Source of the DNA: Costertonia aggregata
Lineage (GTDB): Bacteria > Bacteroidota > Bacteroidia > Flavobacteriales > Flavobacteriaceae
Direction of reading: 5' to 3'
Assembly: GCF_013402795.1 (NCBI RefSeq)
Contig: NZ_CP058595.1
Coordinates: forward strand, 2,582,001 to 2,646,000
Length of the DNA: 64,000 nucleotides
Position 1 is the stretch's first letter. Every line of letters begins with the position of its first letter. Below, in pieces: positions 37,214 to 46,616 of the stretch. Both the position numbers and the translations under genes were made by a program. The notes beneath the pieces are model-generated. The model was not told the origin of the DNA. It worked only from the letters and a program-made list of their open reading frames with translations, and made no database searches.

Positions 37214-38581
37214 ATGAAAATTCATTTTATAGCCATTGGCGGTAGTGCCATGCACAATTTGGCCTTGGCCTTGGCAAACAAGGGCTACACCGTTACAGGT
37301 AGTGACGATGTTATTTTCGAGCCTTCAAAATCTAGGTTGAATGCCGAGGGTTTGTTGCCGGCGGAATTTGGATGGTTTCCCGAAAAAATTCATAACGATT
37401 TAGATGCCATTGTTTTGGGAATGCATGCCAAAGCTGATAATCCAGAGCTGCTTAAGGCGCAAGAATTGGGACTTACCATTTATTCATATCCTGAATTTTT
37501 ATATGAACAGTCCAAGAACAAGACCCGTGTTGTCATTGGCGGAAGCCATGGGAAAACTACTATAACCTCAATGATATTGCATGTACTCGATTATCATAAA
37601 ATTGATGTTGATTATATGGTAGGTGCGCAGTTAGACGGTTTTGACCGTATGGTGCATTTGACCCAGGAGAATGATTTTATGGTTTTGGAAGGCGATGAAT
37701 ACTTATCGTCCGCTATTGACAGGAGACCCAAATTTCATCTGTACAAACCAAATATTGCTTTGTTGAGCGGTATCGCTTGGGACCATATAAATGTTTTTCC
37801 CACATATGAGAAGTATTTGGAGCAGTTTAGGATTTTCGTGGATAGTATCGTAAAAGGAGGAAGCATTACTTACAACGAAGAAGATTTGGAGGTAAAAAAA
37901 GTGGTCGAGGCCTCGGAAAATACGGTTCGTAAGCTACCCTATGTTACTCCTGAGTATTCGGTCGTAGATGGCGTAACGCTATTACAAACTCCCGAGGGCC
38001 TTATGCCTATTGAAGTTTTTGGTAAACATAACCTGAGCAATTTGGCTGGTGCCAAATGGATTTGCCAAAATATGGGGGTTGACGAGGATGATTTTTACGA
38101 AGCCATTGCTAGCTTTAAAGGGGCATCCAAACGATTGGAAAAAATCGCGGAAAGTACATCAAGTATAGCATTTAAAGATTTCGCGCATTCCCCCAGCAAG
38201 GTAGCTGCCACCACCAAAGCGGTAAAAGAACAATATCCCGGCAGAAAACTGATCGCTTTTTTGGAATTGCATACCTACAGCAGTTTTAATCCTGAATTTT
38301 TAAAAGAATACAAAGGGGCTTTGGATGCAGCCGATGAAGCTATTGTATTTTATTTGCCGGAATCCGTCGCCATAAAAAAATTAAAAGAGGTAACCCCTTC
38401 ACAAATATCGGAAGCATTTCAACGCAATGATCTGCGGATTTTCACTGATTCAGCATCTTTTCATCAATTTGTAAATGATAAAGACTACAAGAACTCAATA
38501 GTTTTATTTATGAGTTCTGGCAACTATGGTGGATTGGATTTAGGCTCTGTCACCAACCGTATCGGTAAGTTAAAATTTTGA
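37214..38581 (+). CDS. mpl: UDP-N-acetylmuramate tripeptide ligase (murein recycling)
   Basis: A 455-residue Mur ligase of the Mpl type, which reattaches L-Ala-gamma-D-Glu-meso-DAP recycled from the wall to UDP-MurNAc. Signatures are the N-terminal IHFIAIGGSAMHNLALAL, the P-loop GGSHGKTTITSM (about residues 108-119), DGDEYLSS-like LEGDEYLSSAIDRRPKF and DFAHSPSKVAATTKA in the C-terminal domain. Length fits the family (about 450). It has its own promoter and is monocistronic as far as seen. Confidence 0.92.
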   Translation: MKIHFIAIGGSAMHNLALALANKGYTVTGSDDVIFEPSKSRLNAEGLLPAEFGWFPEKIHNDLDAIVLGMHAKADNPELLKAQELGLTIYSYPEFLYEQSKNKTRVVIGGSHGKTTITSMILHVLDYHKIDVDYMVGAQLDGFDRMVHLTQENDFMVLEGDEYLSSAIDRRPKFHLYKPNIALLSGIAWDHINVFPTYEKYLEQFRIFVDSIVKGGSITYNEEDLEVKKVVEASENTVRKLPYVTPEYSVVDGVTLLQTPEGLMPIEVFGKHNLSNLAGAKWICQNMGVDEDDFYEAIASFKGASKRLEKIAESTSSIAFKDFAHSPSKVAATTKAVKEQYPGRKLIAFLELHTYSSFNPEFLKEYKGALDAADEAIVFYLPESVAIKKLKEVTPSQISEAFQRNDLRIFTDSASFHQFVNDKDYKNSIVLFMSSGNYGGLDLGSVTNRIGKLKF

Positions 38582-38736
38582 TGCAGCAGGTGTTTTTCTT
38601 GGTATTTAAAAACATTGAGATGATCATTTTATCTCGATTCTTGGTTTATTGAACGAAAAAGACTACGTAACGGCTTGATTGCCATACTAAAGATAAGGCG
38701 ACTACGTTGTATTTTAGTTGAACCATTTACCAAATC

Positions 38737-40956
38737 TTGAACATGCGCAAACTACTCCTTTATTTCACTTTGTTGTTATCTTCTTTTATGGTTTCACAGC
38801 AAGCGCAAGATTCGCAAAGCGATTCAAGCATAGAGCGTATAAATTCGACCCTGGACAGCTTGGAGTCAAAGATAACCGATGAGTTTTATCAAAATAATTT
38901 TTTGTCCGTACTCAAATACAGTGATGAAGCATTGAAATTGGCACGTAAAATCAATGACCAAACTCTGGTTTTTAGGCTTTTAAGGTATAGGGGCAGCGCA
39001 TTTACCAAAATTAAGGATACGGTACGCGCGAAAAGAACTTTTGAAAAATCATACGAGAATGCCATAAAGTTGAACGACTCGATAGCTATAGCGAATACGT
39101 TGAACGATTTGGGGAATCTTTATCATGAATATGGGCAAGATGATAAAAGTATTGACTATTACAAACATTCTATCCGTATTCACGATAAGCTAAAGAACCA
39201 AAGGCAGTTGTATATTCTACACTATAACCTGGCCGAAATATATTTGGATGACGAAAACATCGCCAAGGCCGATTTTCATATTCAAAAATTACTCCCCTAT
39301 TTCAATACCATAAAAAAGCCACTGCTAAAGGCCGCCTATTATTTCACAAAAGGTAAACTTTTACTGCTTCAGCAAAGACCGGACGAAGCCATTGAAATGT
39401 TCAAGAAAAATATCGAGGTCTCCAAAGCGTCCAATTTGACCGATGGTATTTTGGAAGGTTATGGGTTTTATATAAAGGCATTGGAGGCAAAACAAGATTA
39501 CGAACAATTGTACCATATCAGAAAGGAGCTAGATAATTATAAGGATGAAAAATATGAAATAGAAAAAGCTGCGGCCATACAGGAGGTTACCGCTAGAATG
39601 AACGTTGATCAGTATAAGCAAGAGCTAAAGGCCAAGAATCTAGAAAACGAACTAAACCGACAAAAAGCCAATAGAAGCAGTACTATACTCTATGTTGTTA
39701 TAGGTGCTACATTGATACTCGCCGGTTTTTTCATTGTTCTTTTGATTTCCAGCAAAAAAAGAAAAGAACTGGTACAAAACCTAAAAGCGAAGAATATCCA
39801 ATATTTAGAGGCCAAACAAAAAGCGGAGGAACTCTCACAAGTAAAAACAAATTTTTTATCTGCGATCAGTCATGAATTAAGGACCCCTTTGTATGGTATA
39901 ATAGGTATATCCTCTATTTTACAGGAAGATGTTGAACTAAAAAAACACAGTGAGGATATCAACGCCCTAAAGTTTTCGGCCGATTATCTGTTGTCACTGG
40001 TCAATGACCTACTCTTTTTGAATAAACTGGAGACCTTCAAAAAGAAAAAACTTGATTGTAAACCTTTTGAAATAAGGGAACTGGTAACGAACATTACCAA
40101 TTCATTTGAATTTATGCGTACAAAAAACAATAATGTATTTGACGTGGTAATAGGAGAAAAAGTACCTCGTTTCCTCAAGGGCGACTTTGTAAAACTATCA
40201 CAGATATTGATGAATCTGATAGGGAATGCCTGTAAATTTACAGAAGAGGGTACCATCAAGATCCATATAGATCAAACAAGATCAGGCGAAAAAAGTGTTG
40301 GCCTGCAATTTTCAATAGCGGATAACGGGCAAGGGATTTCCAAAGATAAACAGAAAATCATCTTTGATGAATTTACACAAGATAGCAAAGCTACCAACTT
40401 TCATGGTACGGGCCTTGGTTTGGCTATCGTAAAAAAACTTTTGGACCTGCACAATTCACCAATTACCTTAAAAAGTAAAAAAAACGTCGGTACAGCATTT
40501 TCGTTTACAATTGATTATGATATAGCCCACGAAGATGAGTTCAATACCGTTAAAAAGAAACATACTGTAAATAAACACATAGAAGGCAGCCATATTTTGG
40601 TTGTGGACGATAACAGGATCAACAGGTTGGTCACCCGTAAAATTTTGGAACGTAATAATTACGTATGTTCAGTAGCCGAAAATGGTCAAGAAGCCGTTGA
40701 TATTGTAAAGAAAGAAGTATTTGATTTAATTTTGATGGATGTGAACATGCCAATAATGAACGGTTATGAGGCAACTTCTTTGATACGTGAATTCAATGCT
40801 ACGGTACCTATCATAGCGCTCACGGCCATAGACCCCACTGAGTTAGGGGAAGATATCAATGCTAAAGGTATCAGCGATGTCATAATCAAACCCTACGACA
40901 CCTTGGCGTTTTTAGATGTCATACGGCGTAATTTTGTGTCTACCATACAAATATAA
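38737..40956 (+). CDS. TPR-containing hybrid histidine kinase / response regulator
   Basis: A 739-residue membrane-bound hybrid kinase. After a signal peptide, residues 40-300 contain TPR-like repeats (IANTLNDLGNLYHEYGQ), followed by a membrane helix at about 317-339. The HisKA domain has His379 in SAISHELRTPLYG; the HATPase region has DNGQGISKDKQ and HGTGLGLAIVKKL; the C-terminal receiver has phosphoacceptor Asp668 in LILMDVNMP. The TPRs probably sense a periplasmic signal. No DNA-binding domain is fused, so output passes through a relay. Confidence 0.92.
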   Translation: MNMRKLLLYFTLLLSSFMVSQQAQDSQSDSSIERINSTLDSLESKITDEFYQNNFLSVLKYSDEALKLARKINDQTLVFRLLRYRGSAFTKIKDTVRAKRTFEKSYENAIKLNDSIAIANTLNDLGNLYHEYGQDDKSIDYYKHSIRIHDKLKNQRQLYILHYNLAEIYLDDENIAKADFHIQKLLPYFNTIKKPLLKAAYYFTKGKLLLLQQRPDEAIEMFKKNIEVSKASNLTDGILEGYGFYIKALEAKQDYEQLYHIRKELDNYKDEKYEIEKAAAIQEVTARMNVDQYKQELKAKNLENELNRQKANRSSTILYVVIGATLILAGFFIVLLISSKKRKELVQNLKAKNIQYLEAKQKAEELSQVKTNFLSAISHELRTPLYGIIGISSILQEDVELKKHSEDINALKFSADYLLSLVNDLLFLNKLETFKKKKLDCKPFEIRELVTNITNSFEFMRTKNNNVFDVVIGEKVPRFLKGDFVKLSQILMNLIGNACKFTEEGTIKIHIDQTRSGEKSVGLQFSIADNGQGISKDKQKIIFDEFTQDSKATNFHGTGLGLAIVKKLLDLHNSPITLKSKKNVGTAFSFTIDYDIAHEDEFNTVKKKHTVNKHIEGSHILVVDDNRINRLVTRKILERNNYVCSVAENGQEAVDIVKKEVFDLILMDVNMPIMNGYEATSLIREFNATVPIIALTAIDPTELGEDINAKGISDVIIKPYDTLAFLDVIRRNFVSTIQI

Positions 40957-40981
40957 TTAGGAGAAAGATCGGGTAATGTTT

Positions 40982-41425
40982 TTATACCCCAAATTGTCTA
41001 AAGTGATGGTCAAGATGTTTGTACTGCATTTGCCCCCATTGTTCTTTGGTGAATTTTCCAAAAATAGGATGGGGATTCCACACGTTCCTATTTTTTAGCT
41101 CATGAAAATCCTTAATCAATTTTCTTAGTTCTACGCTTTCGATAGCATAATCTTTTTCTTCCGTAGCCTTCAATTGTGGTGCCGTGGGCAGGTTCTTGCG
41201 CCAAGGCTTATCGTTGTACATAGATTTTTTAAAAAATAGCTGTATCAGCGGATTTCCTTTTTTACCGGTATTTTTGTTCTCGATACCCAATTGTAAAGGG
41301 TATTTGCAATGCCATGCCATTTGCGCAGGTGTCATTCTGCCCCATAATCGATTAGATTTTTCATTGATTTTATCCAATCGCTGTAAAAGTTCATGATATG
41401 TGGATTCTTCGAAAATGGATTTCAT
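40982..41425 (-). CDS. DUF1569 (DinB-like) protein
   Basis: A 147-residue DUF1569 protein of DinB-like four-helix fold. Visible features are RLDKINEKSNRLWGRMTPAQMAWHC near residue 15, with the histidine of AWHC, and KHLDHHFRQFG at the end, which supplies further candidate metal-binding histidines. The function of the family is unknown. It is convergent with the hybrid kinase and divergent from radC. Confidence 0.85.
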   Translation of the reverse strand: MKSIFEESTYHELLQRLDKINEKSNRLWGRMTPAQMAWHCKYPLQLGIENKNTGKKGNPLIQLFFKKSMYNDKPWRKNLPTAPQLKATEEKDYAIESVELRKLIKDFHELKNRNVWNPHPIFGKFTKEQWGQMQYKHLDHHFRQFGV

Positions 41426-41487
41426 TTAAATATGATTTAGTTGCTATTGAAATTTACGATAAAATTTTTAGTTGTTATCTTTAGCAC

Positions 41488-41751
41488 ATGCAAGAAAAGC
41501 CCATCTCTTTTTCCATAAAACATTGGTCAGATGATGATAAGCCTAGGGAGAAATTGGTTCAAAAGGGGAAATCGGTCTTGTCAGATGCCGAAATTATTGC
41601 GATTCTTATAGGTTCGGGAAGTAGGGAAGAAAGTGCGGTCGAACTTTCTAAACGTATCTTGGCATCGGTGAACAACAACCTTAACGAGCTAGGGAAATTA
41701 TCCATAAAACAGTTGATGCAGTTCAAAGGTATTGGTGAGGCTAAGGCTTAA
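41488..41751 (+). pseudogene. radC: radC, 5' fragment cut by prophage insertion
   Basis: Only the first 87 codons of radC remain. The fragment contains the conserved N-terminal part MQEKPISFSIKHWSDDDKPREKL and the helix-hairpin-helix LMQFKGIGEAKA, where the frame hits TAA at 41749-41751. A full RadC has about 230 residues and goes on with a JAB/MPN zinc domain, all of which is missing here. The break lies exactly in the conserved GIGEAKA segment, and the large serine recombinase gene starts 71 bases later. The remainder of radC should lie beyond the right end of the prophage, outside the window. Confidence 0.9.
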
Positions 41752-41755
41752 CCAA
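41725..41755. other. probable left attachment site (attL) inside radC
   Basis: RadC similarity ends between GGTATTGG and AAGGCT (41729-41748). Serine integrases exchange at a 2-base crossover within a short shared core, so the core must lie here. The matching attR is outside the window, so the exact crossover cannot be fixed. Confidence 0.6.
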
Positions 41756-41822
41756 CTAATGTACCGTAAAATTAAAAAAATCCTATATCTTTACCAAATA
41801 AATTCGATGAAATTCATTGGTT

Positions 41823-43547
41823 ATGAGGGATATAGTTGCAATCTACGCACGTATAAGCCAAGAAAAAGATGAGGTCGATGTTTCGATACCCCAGCAAATA
41901 GAACAGGGCAAAGCCTTTGCAAAATCTAAGGGCATGGGTTACGAAATATATTTCGATGAGGGTTATTCTGGTACTCTTCAAGCAAGAGAACGCCCAGCTA
42001 TGTACAAGTTGTTACAGGATATAGTTAAAAAGGATTCTAGGATAGGTATTCTTTGGGGGCGTGAAATGTTCCGTCTGTACCGTGGAAATACCCCTAAGAT
42101 AGAAATCCAGATGGTTTGTAAAAGGCATGATGTAGATATTTATTATGCCGATAAGAAACTGGATAATAGCGACCCTTTGGAAAAACTTATGGACAATATG
42201 TTAGGTGTCATGGGAGAGTTCTATGTAGACCTTACCAAACAGAATGTAAAACAGGCAATCAAAAAGAACTTCGAAGATGGTAAGGCGCACGGAGTAGCAC
42301 CATATGGATATAAAACGGGAGAGGGCAAAAAGCTTGAAATCGATGAGGAACAAGCCAAGTGGGTCAAGAAAATGTTCCAATGGCACATAGAGGGTATGGG
42401 GCTTACCTCCATTACCAAAAAGCTAACCGATTTGAACGTGCCGACACAATACAGTGAGAAACATACCAGATTCAGCAAGAAATGGGATAGAACTACGGTT
42501 TACGCCATATTGATGAACAAACTATATTATGGGGTCAGGACACATTTGAAAAGGGAAATACCAGTACCAGAACTAGCCATTATAGACGAAGCGACTTATA
42601 ACGAATCGTTAGTGGCATTTGAAGCCCTAAAAAGCTATACGGGCAAAAGAACATGGCACAAATACCTGATTATTGATTTGTTGTATTGCGCCCATTGTGG
42701 GGAAAGATATATAGGTAGGGCTGACAATAAGAACAACCATGTATACCGTTGCAACTCCAAGAGAAAGGGCAATTGCAAGAACAGGGATATACGCAAAAGC
42801 TATATTGAATCTTTTGTATGGGAATATATTAGGGAAGGTGGTATTTTATTGGACAATCTTTTGAACAGTACCGACAACCAAAACGAAAAGAGGAAAAAGG
42901 AACTTGAAGCCGAGGTATCAATATTGGAAAACGGTATGGAGAGGCTCAACGGTCAAAGCAGCAATATAATTAGATTGGCAGTAGAGGGTCTATTGTCCGA
43001 TAGCGATTTGGCAGGGGAGAAGAAACGTATAGAGAGGGAAAAAATAGAGTACAGCGTCAAAATCAAGAACCTAAAAGAACAGATTGGGAGCATAAGGGAA
43101 GAAAAGGATTTGAAAAATGAAATATTGAAGGATTTCCATAAAGTCACTGGAAAAAGATACAACGATAAACTACCTCATTTCAAGGATTTTGTAAAACATA
43201 GGGAAATACAAAAGAACGTACTAGAAGAAAACTATCCCTTCAACGAAAAACAGCAATTTCTAAGAAAATATATCAATCGTATCTTGGTGGACTATACAAA
43301 CGGTATTTTAAAGTTTACCTTTAATTTCAAAGCCCCGTTATCCGATAGAACCGTTTACATGGATAGGAATTTTTACGTAGCGGTCGATGCAGATACCAAA
43401 CTGATGTACGACATGGGGCATCCCAAACAGCATAACGTATTCGATAACCTTAAAAAACTGATGCATACGATAACTCTTATGGAAAGGAAAAACGAGGATG
43501 GGGCGCAAGGATTAAAAAAATCCGCAAAGGTTGAAAATAACCCCTAA
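41823..43547 (+). CDS. large serine recombinase (prophage integrase)
   Basis: From ATG 41823 (MRDIVAIYARISQE) the protein has 574 residues, typical for a large serine integrase. Residues 1-140 are the resolvase catalytic domain with the nucleophile Ser12 in YARIS and arginines in GREMFRLYRG. Then come the recombinase domain (APYGYKTGEGKKLEI), a zinc ribbon CAHCGERYIGR...CNSKRKGNC near residue 285, and a coiled-coil region (about 340-450) that controls synapsis direction. It integrates and, with a partner factor, excises the prophage. The in-frame TTG at 41817 would add only two residues. Confidence 0.93.
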   Translation: MRDIVAIYARISQEKDEVDVSIPQQIEQGKAFAKSKGMGYEIYFDEGYSGTLQARERPAMYKLLQDIVKKDSRIGILWGREMFRLYRGNTPKIEIQMVCKRHDVDIYYADKKLDNSDPLEKLMDNMLGVMGEFYVDLTKQNVKQAIKKNFEDGKAHGVAPYGYKTGEGKKLEIDEEQAKWVKKMFQWHIEGMGLTSITKKLTDLNVPTQYSEKHTRFSKKWDRTTVYAILMNKLYYGVRTHLKREIPVPELAIIDEATYNESLVAFEALKSYTGKRTWHKYLIIDLLYCAHCGERYIGRADNKNNHVYRCNSKRKGNCKNRDIRKSYIESFVWEYIREGGILLDNLLNSTDNQNEKRKKELEAEVSILENGMERLNGQSSNIIRLAVEGLLSDSDLAGEKKRIEREKIEYSVKIKNLKEQIGSIREEKDLKNEILKDFHKVTGKRYNDKLPHFKDFVKHREIQKNVLEENYPFNEKQQFLRKYINRILVDYTNGILKFTFNFKAPLSDRTVYMDRNFYVAVDADTKLMYDMGHPKQHNVFDNLKKLMHTITLMERKNEDGAQGLKKSAKVENNP

Positions 43548-43679
43548 TCTTACTATAACAATACAATAACACTTACCCATATAACCATATCAACATTCAC
43601 TAGGGGGATAACACTAAAGATAGAATACAGATTGATGTTTTACCAAGGGAGCATACAACCCGATATAAATGATTTGTAG

Positions 43680-43775
43680 GGGGCTATGAACTTGACTTTG
43701 TTGTGGTCAATAAACTTAACTTTGTCGGGGGTTTCTAAATTCACTTTATGGAGAGTTTCTAAGTTAACTTTGTCG
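43680..43775 (-). repeat. four imperfect 24-bp repeats with coding character
   Basis: Four head-to-tail 24-base units (43680-43703, 43704-43727, 43728-43751, 43752-43775). On the minus strand they read in one open frame as DKVNLETL, HKVNLETP, DKVKFIDH and NKVKFIAP, within a possible 69-codon frame (43640-43849). Many differences are synonymous (GTT/GTG/GTC for V, AAC/AAT for N, TTT/TTC for F, ACT/ACC for T), as expected if protein were selected. The rest of 43548-44037 has no convincing gene. Confidence 0.6.
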
Positions 43776-43959
43776 GGGGAGATTTGAAGAAAAAAACCGA
43801 CCCATCCCAACGACCTTACACGTACACGGGAAAAACCCCTCAAAATCAACGATTTACGGCTGTTCTATAAATATCATTATGTAAAATAGAAACCTAACCA
43901 TCTGATAGTCAGTAGTAAGTTGGTCGGGGGAGTGCCTAAATGTGATAGTATTGTGTTAA

Positions 43960-43991
43960 ATCAAATAAAAACGGTTATAGTCCGTAACCAT
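43960..43991 (-). terminator. intrinsic terminator of the leftward prophage transcript
   Basis: On the minus strand GGTTA-CGGACTA-TAACC (43973-43989) is followed by GTTTTTATTT. It lies 47 bases after the stop of the 144-residue membrane protein and would end the leftward transcript. Confidence 0.5.
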
Positions 43992-44037
43992 ACTTTTGTC
44001 TGAAATCGGCTATTTGTTGGGGGAATATCAAATCTAA

Positions 44038-44472
44038 TTAAAAGCACATAACAATAGCTATGATGGATAGTATAATTGGTAATATAATATCCAAAGAAAA
44101 TATTAGAACTTTCCTAGCTTTATTAATGTTTCTTGTTTTCTTAGATAACTCATCCATTCGAGGATTACTTTGTTTCATTGTTATTGAATTTCCAATTTCG
44201 ATGAATTTTATCTTATTCTTGTAATACTTTTGAAATTCTTCATCGAAATACCTAATCAATAATGCTACCAGAAAGTATATTACTATGAACCCAACTAGCT
44301 TGCTTAATAATGGGGTGTTGTACTTAGGTAAAGTAAAGCCAAAAAAGGTAATATCGCCAGTACTGTATTGTATCAATTGGCTCACTACTATCCCAGTGGC
44401 AGATGAAACAAGTAAGTTCTTTCTTAGAAGCTTTACATTGCCAAATTCCAGTTTGTCCAGTATATTGTCCAT
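44038..44472 (-). CDS. prophage membrane protein, 144 residues
   Basis: A hydrophobic protein with about three membrane helices: around residues 24-48, 56-75 and 120-143. A charged central loop (DEEFQKYYKNKIKFIEIG, RMDELSKKTRNINKARK) separates the last one. No family is recognised. It is one of several small membrane proteins clustered on the leftward arm of the prophage and ends ahead of a hairpin terminator. Such genes in prophages often change host traits or exclude other phages; this is only inference. Confidence 0.6.
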   Translation of the reverse strand: MDNILDKLEFGNVKLLRKNLLVSSATGIVVSQLIQYSTGDITFFGFTLPKYNTPLLSKLVGFIVIYFLVALLIRYFDEEFQKYYKNKIKFIEIGNSITMKQSNPRMDELSKKTRNINKARKVLIFSLDIILPIILSIIAIVMCF

Positions 44473-44487
44473 AAACCAAATATAACA

Positions 44488-44727
44488 TTATTGGATAAAG
44501 CTTAGAAACACATACAGCCCGACCGCTAACAAGTTCAAAGCAAGTAACACAACTATGATAGTTAGTATCGTTTTAATTCCCTTATTAATGTTTGCCAGAT
44601 ACTCCGTTTGGATTGTTTGCTGGTAGAGTTGTTCCCTCACAATCCTTTCTGGTGCTTCGTCCTTGTACCGCTCATCGAACAATTTCTTTTTCTGTAAGCT
44701 GTTTATCATTGCATCAACGTTGCCCAT
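44488..44727 (-). CDS. prophage single-pass membrane protein
   Basis: From ATG 44727 (MGNVDAMINSLQKKKLFDER) the protein has 79 residues, with one C-terminal membrane helix (ILTIIVVLLALNLLAVGLYV). An in-frame TTG at 44733 would add two residues. It ends 15 bases before the start of the next leftward membrane gene. Function unknown. Confidence 0.6.
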   Translation of the reverse strand: MGNVDAMINSLQKKKLFDERYKDEAPERIVREQLYQQTIQTEYLANINKGIKTILTIIVVLLALNLLAVGLYVFLSFIQ

Positions 44728-44805
44728 TTTCAAGCTTTAAGTGATTTATACGTGTTTTTTGGGGTAATGTAATTACCATTATCAACCCATAAATTTTCAA
44801 ATATT

Positions 44806-45525
44806 TCAGGAAAACTTTTGGATTACATTACGTGAGATATCTTTAATCTTTTGTGGCATTTCCTTGACCATTTCGACTGCCTCCCCCTTCACAAGCCAAG
44901 CGATGCCGAAAGAAACCACTGCCAAGGTTTCCATCCAAAACACGATGTTGGGTATTTCGTCATCCGATAAAAAGTATATGCCCAATATGACTATTGCCGT
45001 CCAGATAAGAATCCCAGATGTAATGTAGGTGTAGCGTTTCCACCTGATATTTTTCCCACGGGTAAATTTGAACAGTGACATGTAGCCCATCAAAAACACG
45101 AATATGGCAGCAGCAGTGAAATGTATATTGTTAAAGTATTCTACCAAATGCCCACGAAGCGGAAACCTTGATGAATCCTCTTTGCTCAAAACACATATTG
45201 CATCTATGACCGAACTTCCGCTATTATCGCAAGAGGTCGGTATGATTACTACCGCTAAGGCTGCCACACCAGCAATGTTCGTTATCCAGTTATCGTTGAT
45301 TAACTCCCCTTTATCACTTGTATAGCCCTTGTAGGATATAAGAAAAAGAGCCAATGATGATAGCACTATAATAAAACATAGTGATGGATTGGTAAGGTAG
45401 TAATAATGGCTAATCGAGGATAGCAATTGCCCATCGTTCAAAACCCATAGCATGAAAGGTAATGTTAATCCCAGAATGCCAATAAGTTTTCTTATCCTGT
45501 AATCCGCTGGTCTAAAGGATGCCAT
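44806..45525 (-). CDS. prophage six-helix membrane protein
   Basis: A 239-residue integral membrane protein with about six helices (near residues 12-30, 43-65, 82-100, 130-150, 162-185 and 195-215) and a basic C-terminal tail (KEMPQKIKDISRNVIQKF). HYYYLTNPSLCF after helix 1 and the overall layout recall DUF998-like proteins, but the match is weak. It starts three bases after the stop of the secreted 331-residue gene, so the two are likely co-expressed. A host-envelope role is possible. Confidence 0.6.
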   Translation of the reverse strand: MASFRPADYRIRKLIGILGLTLPFMLWVLNDGQLLSSISHYYYLTNPSLCFIIVLSSLALFLISYKGYTSDKGELINDNWITNIAGVAALAVVIIPTSCDNSGSSVIDAICVLSKEDSSRFPLRGHLVEYFNNIHFTAAAIFVFLMGYMSLFKFTRGKNIRWKRYTYITSGILIWTAIVILGIYFLSDDEIPNIVFWMETLAVVSFGIAWLVKGEAVEMVKEMPQKIKDISRNVIQKFS

Positions 45526-45528
45526 GGC

Positions 45529-46524
45529 CTATTGTTTTTCATCCTTTTGTTTGCTCAAAAATGTAAAGCCAACTCCAAATGAATACCAAGGACGACCATT
45601 ATATTGCCATTCCTTACCAATTTCGCCACTAGCTTTATCCCAACCTATTATAAAAGCAAGTTGAAAACTATCAAGTTCAACACCAACACCTCCAGTAAAA
45701 GTAGTCGCCATAACCAACCCATCTCCGGTGTTTGTACTTTCATCTATTTTATTATTGCTATTTATTCCAATACCACTGACTCCAGCAGAAAACATTGGTA
45801 AATGAAGGTATCTATTTTTTCTTCTATCAATCCTCAATCTGCTACTTACATAACCCCCTAAATTGATTTCGGGCGTTATACGCATGTTGTCATCGTTTAT
45901 TTCAGGTCGAAGTTTGAAAGGCAATGATAATTGTGCACCATAATCAACATCCCAATCCCACAAAACATAGCGTTTGAATATAAAATCTTTATTCTCCATT
46001 TCATCGAACCTACTACTCTCAATTAAGAAAATCTTATTTCTATCTTGAACCGAAACCAATGCGTCATTTTCCTTGAACCATCTAGTGTCGTTCTTTTGTA
46101 GTTTATCTTCGTTAATATTATTAATTCTATATAATTTAGAACCATTTATATAATCCATATCATTAATACTTCTTCCATACTTTTCATAATCTTTACTTTC
46201 AACCAAAATTTTGTATTTGAAAGGTACTGGAGTCATTTTATAATACTTGATGGATTGCTCGTTTGTTAGTTTCTCGTAATACGTACCAATTCTATAAAAT
46301 TGAGTTTCTTCTCCATACTTAAATCTTTTAATTTTATTTGGCTTGTTTTCTGTCGAATTCCCGTTTGTTTCATACTCGAAGTCATCTTTTTTCTCATCAA
46401 AAAGGAAAAGCTTAATATGCCCATTAAAGTAAAAGGCGAACGGCTCTGTTAATTGTTGTTTTTGAGAATATATAAAGTTTGAAAATAAAAGTAAACACAA
46501 AGTTGTTGCGAAAAAAGTTTTCAT
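45529..46524 (-). CDS. prophage-encoded secreted, outer-membrane-barrel-like protein
   Basis: A 331-residue protein with a clear signal peptide (MKTFFATTLCLLLFSNFIYSQ). The last third alternates short strands and turns (INLGGYVSSRLRID, MFSAGVSGIGIN, TFTGGVGVELDSFQLAFIIG, SFGVGFTFL) like a small outer-membrane beta barrel. The N-terminal 180 residues are mixed and do not match a known family. A secreted protein on a prophage arm is unlikely to build virions and more likely changes the lysogen surface. Confidence 0.6.
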   Translation of the reverse strand: MKTFFATTLCLLLFSNFIYSQKQQLTEPFAFYFNGHIKLFLFDEKKDDFEYETNGNSTENKPNKIKRFKYGEETQFYRIGTYYEKLTNEQSIKYYKMTPVPFKYKILVESKDYEKYGRSINDMDYINGSKLYRINNINEDKLQKNDTRWFKENDALVSVQDRNKIFLIESSRFDEMENKDFIFKRYVLWDWDVDYGAQLSLPFKLRPEINDDNMRITPEINLGGYVSSRLRIDRRKNRYLHLPMFSAGVSGIGINSNNKIDESTNTGDGLVMATTFTGGVGVELDSFQLAFIIGWDKASGEIGKEWQYNGRPWYSFGVGFTFLSKQKDEKQ

Positions 46525-46604
46525 TCTGGTTGGTTTTGGTTATTCTTACTAAGGGGAGTGGTATAAACTTACAAAAGAGTTCTGGTATAAAAAAACATAT
46601 TGGC

Positions 46605-46612
46605 TAATTTTG
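46605..46612 (+). promoter_or_regulatory. possible -10 box just ahead of the 80-residue gene
   Basis: TAATTTTG fits TAnnTTTG and ends five bases before ATG 46617, so transcription would start at or next to the A of the start codon (leaderless mRNA). No good TTTG box lies at the right distance upstream, so the call is weak. Confidence 0.3.
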
Positions 46613-46616
46613 GAGA

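Noticed and set aside
41488-41751. RadC as a short intact protein
   Set aside because: The JAB domain is missing and the break is at a conserved segment next to an integrase, so it is a truncated gene, not a natural short form.
43640-43849. 69-codon minus-strand gene around the 24-bp repeats
   Set aside because: Kept as a repeat and a finding only. The flanking codons look random and no good start context is seen, although the silent-site pattern is suggestive.
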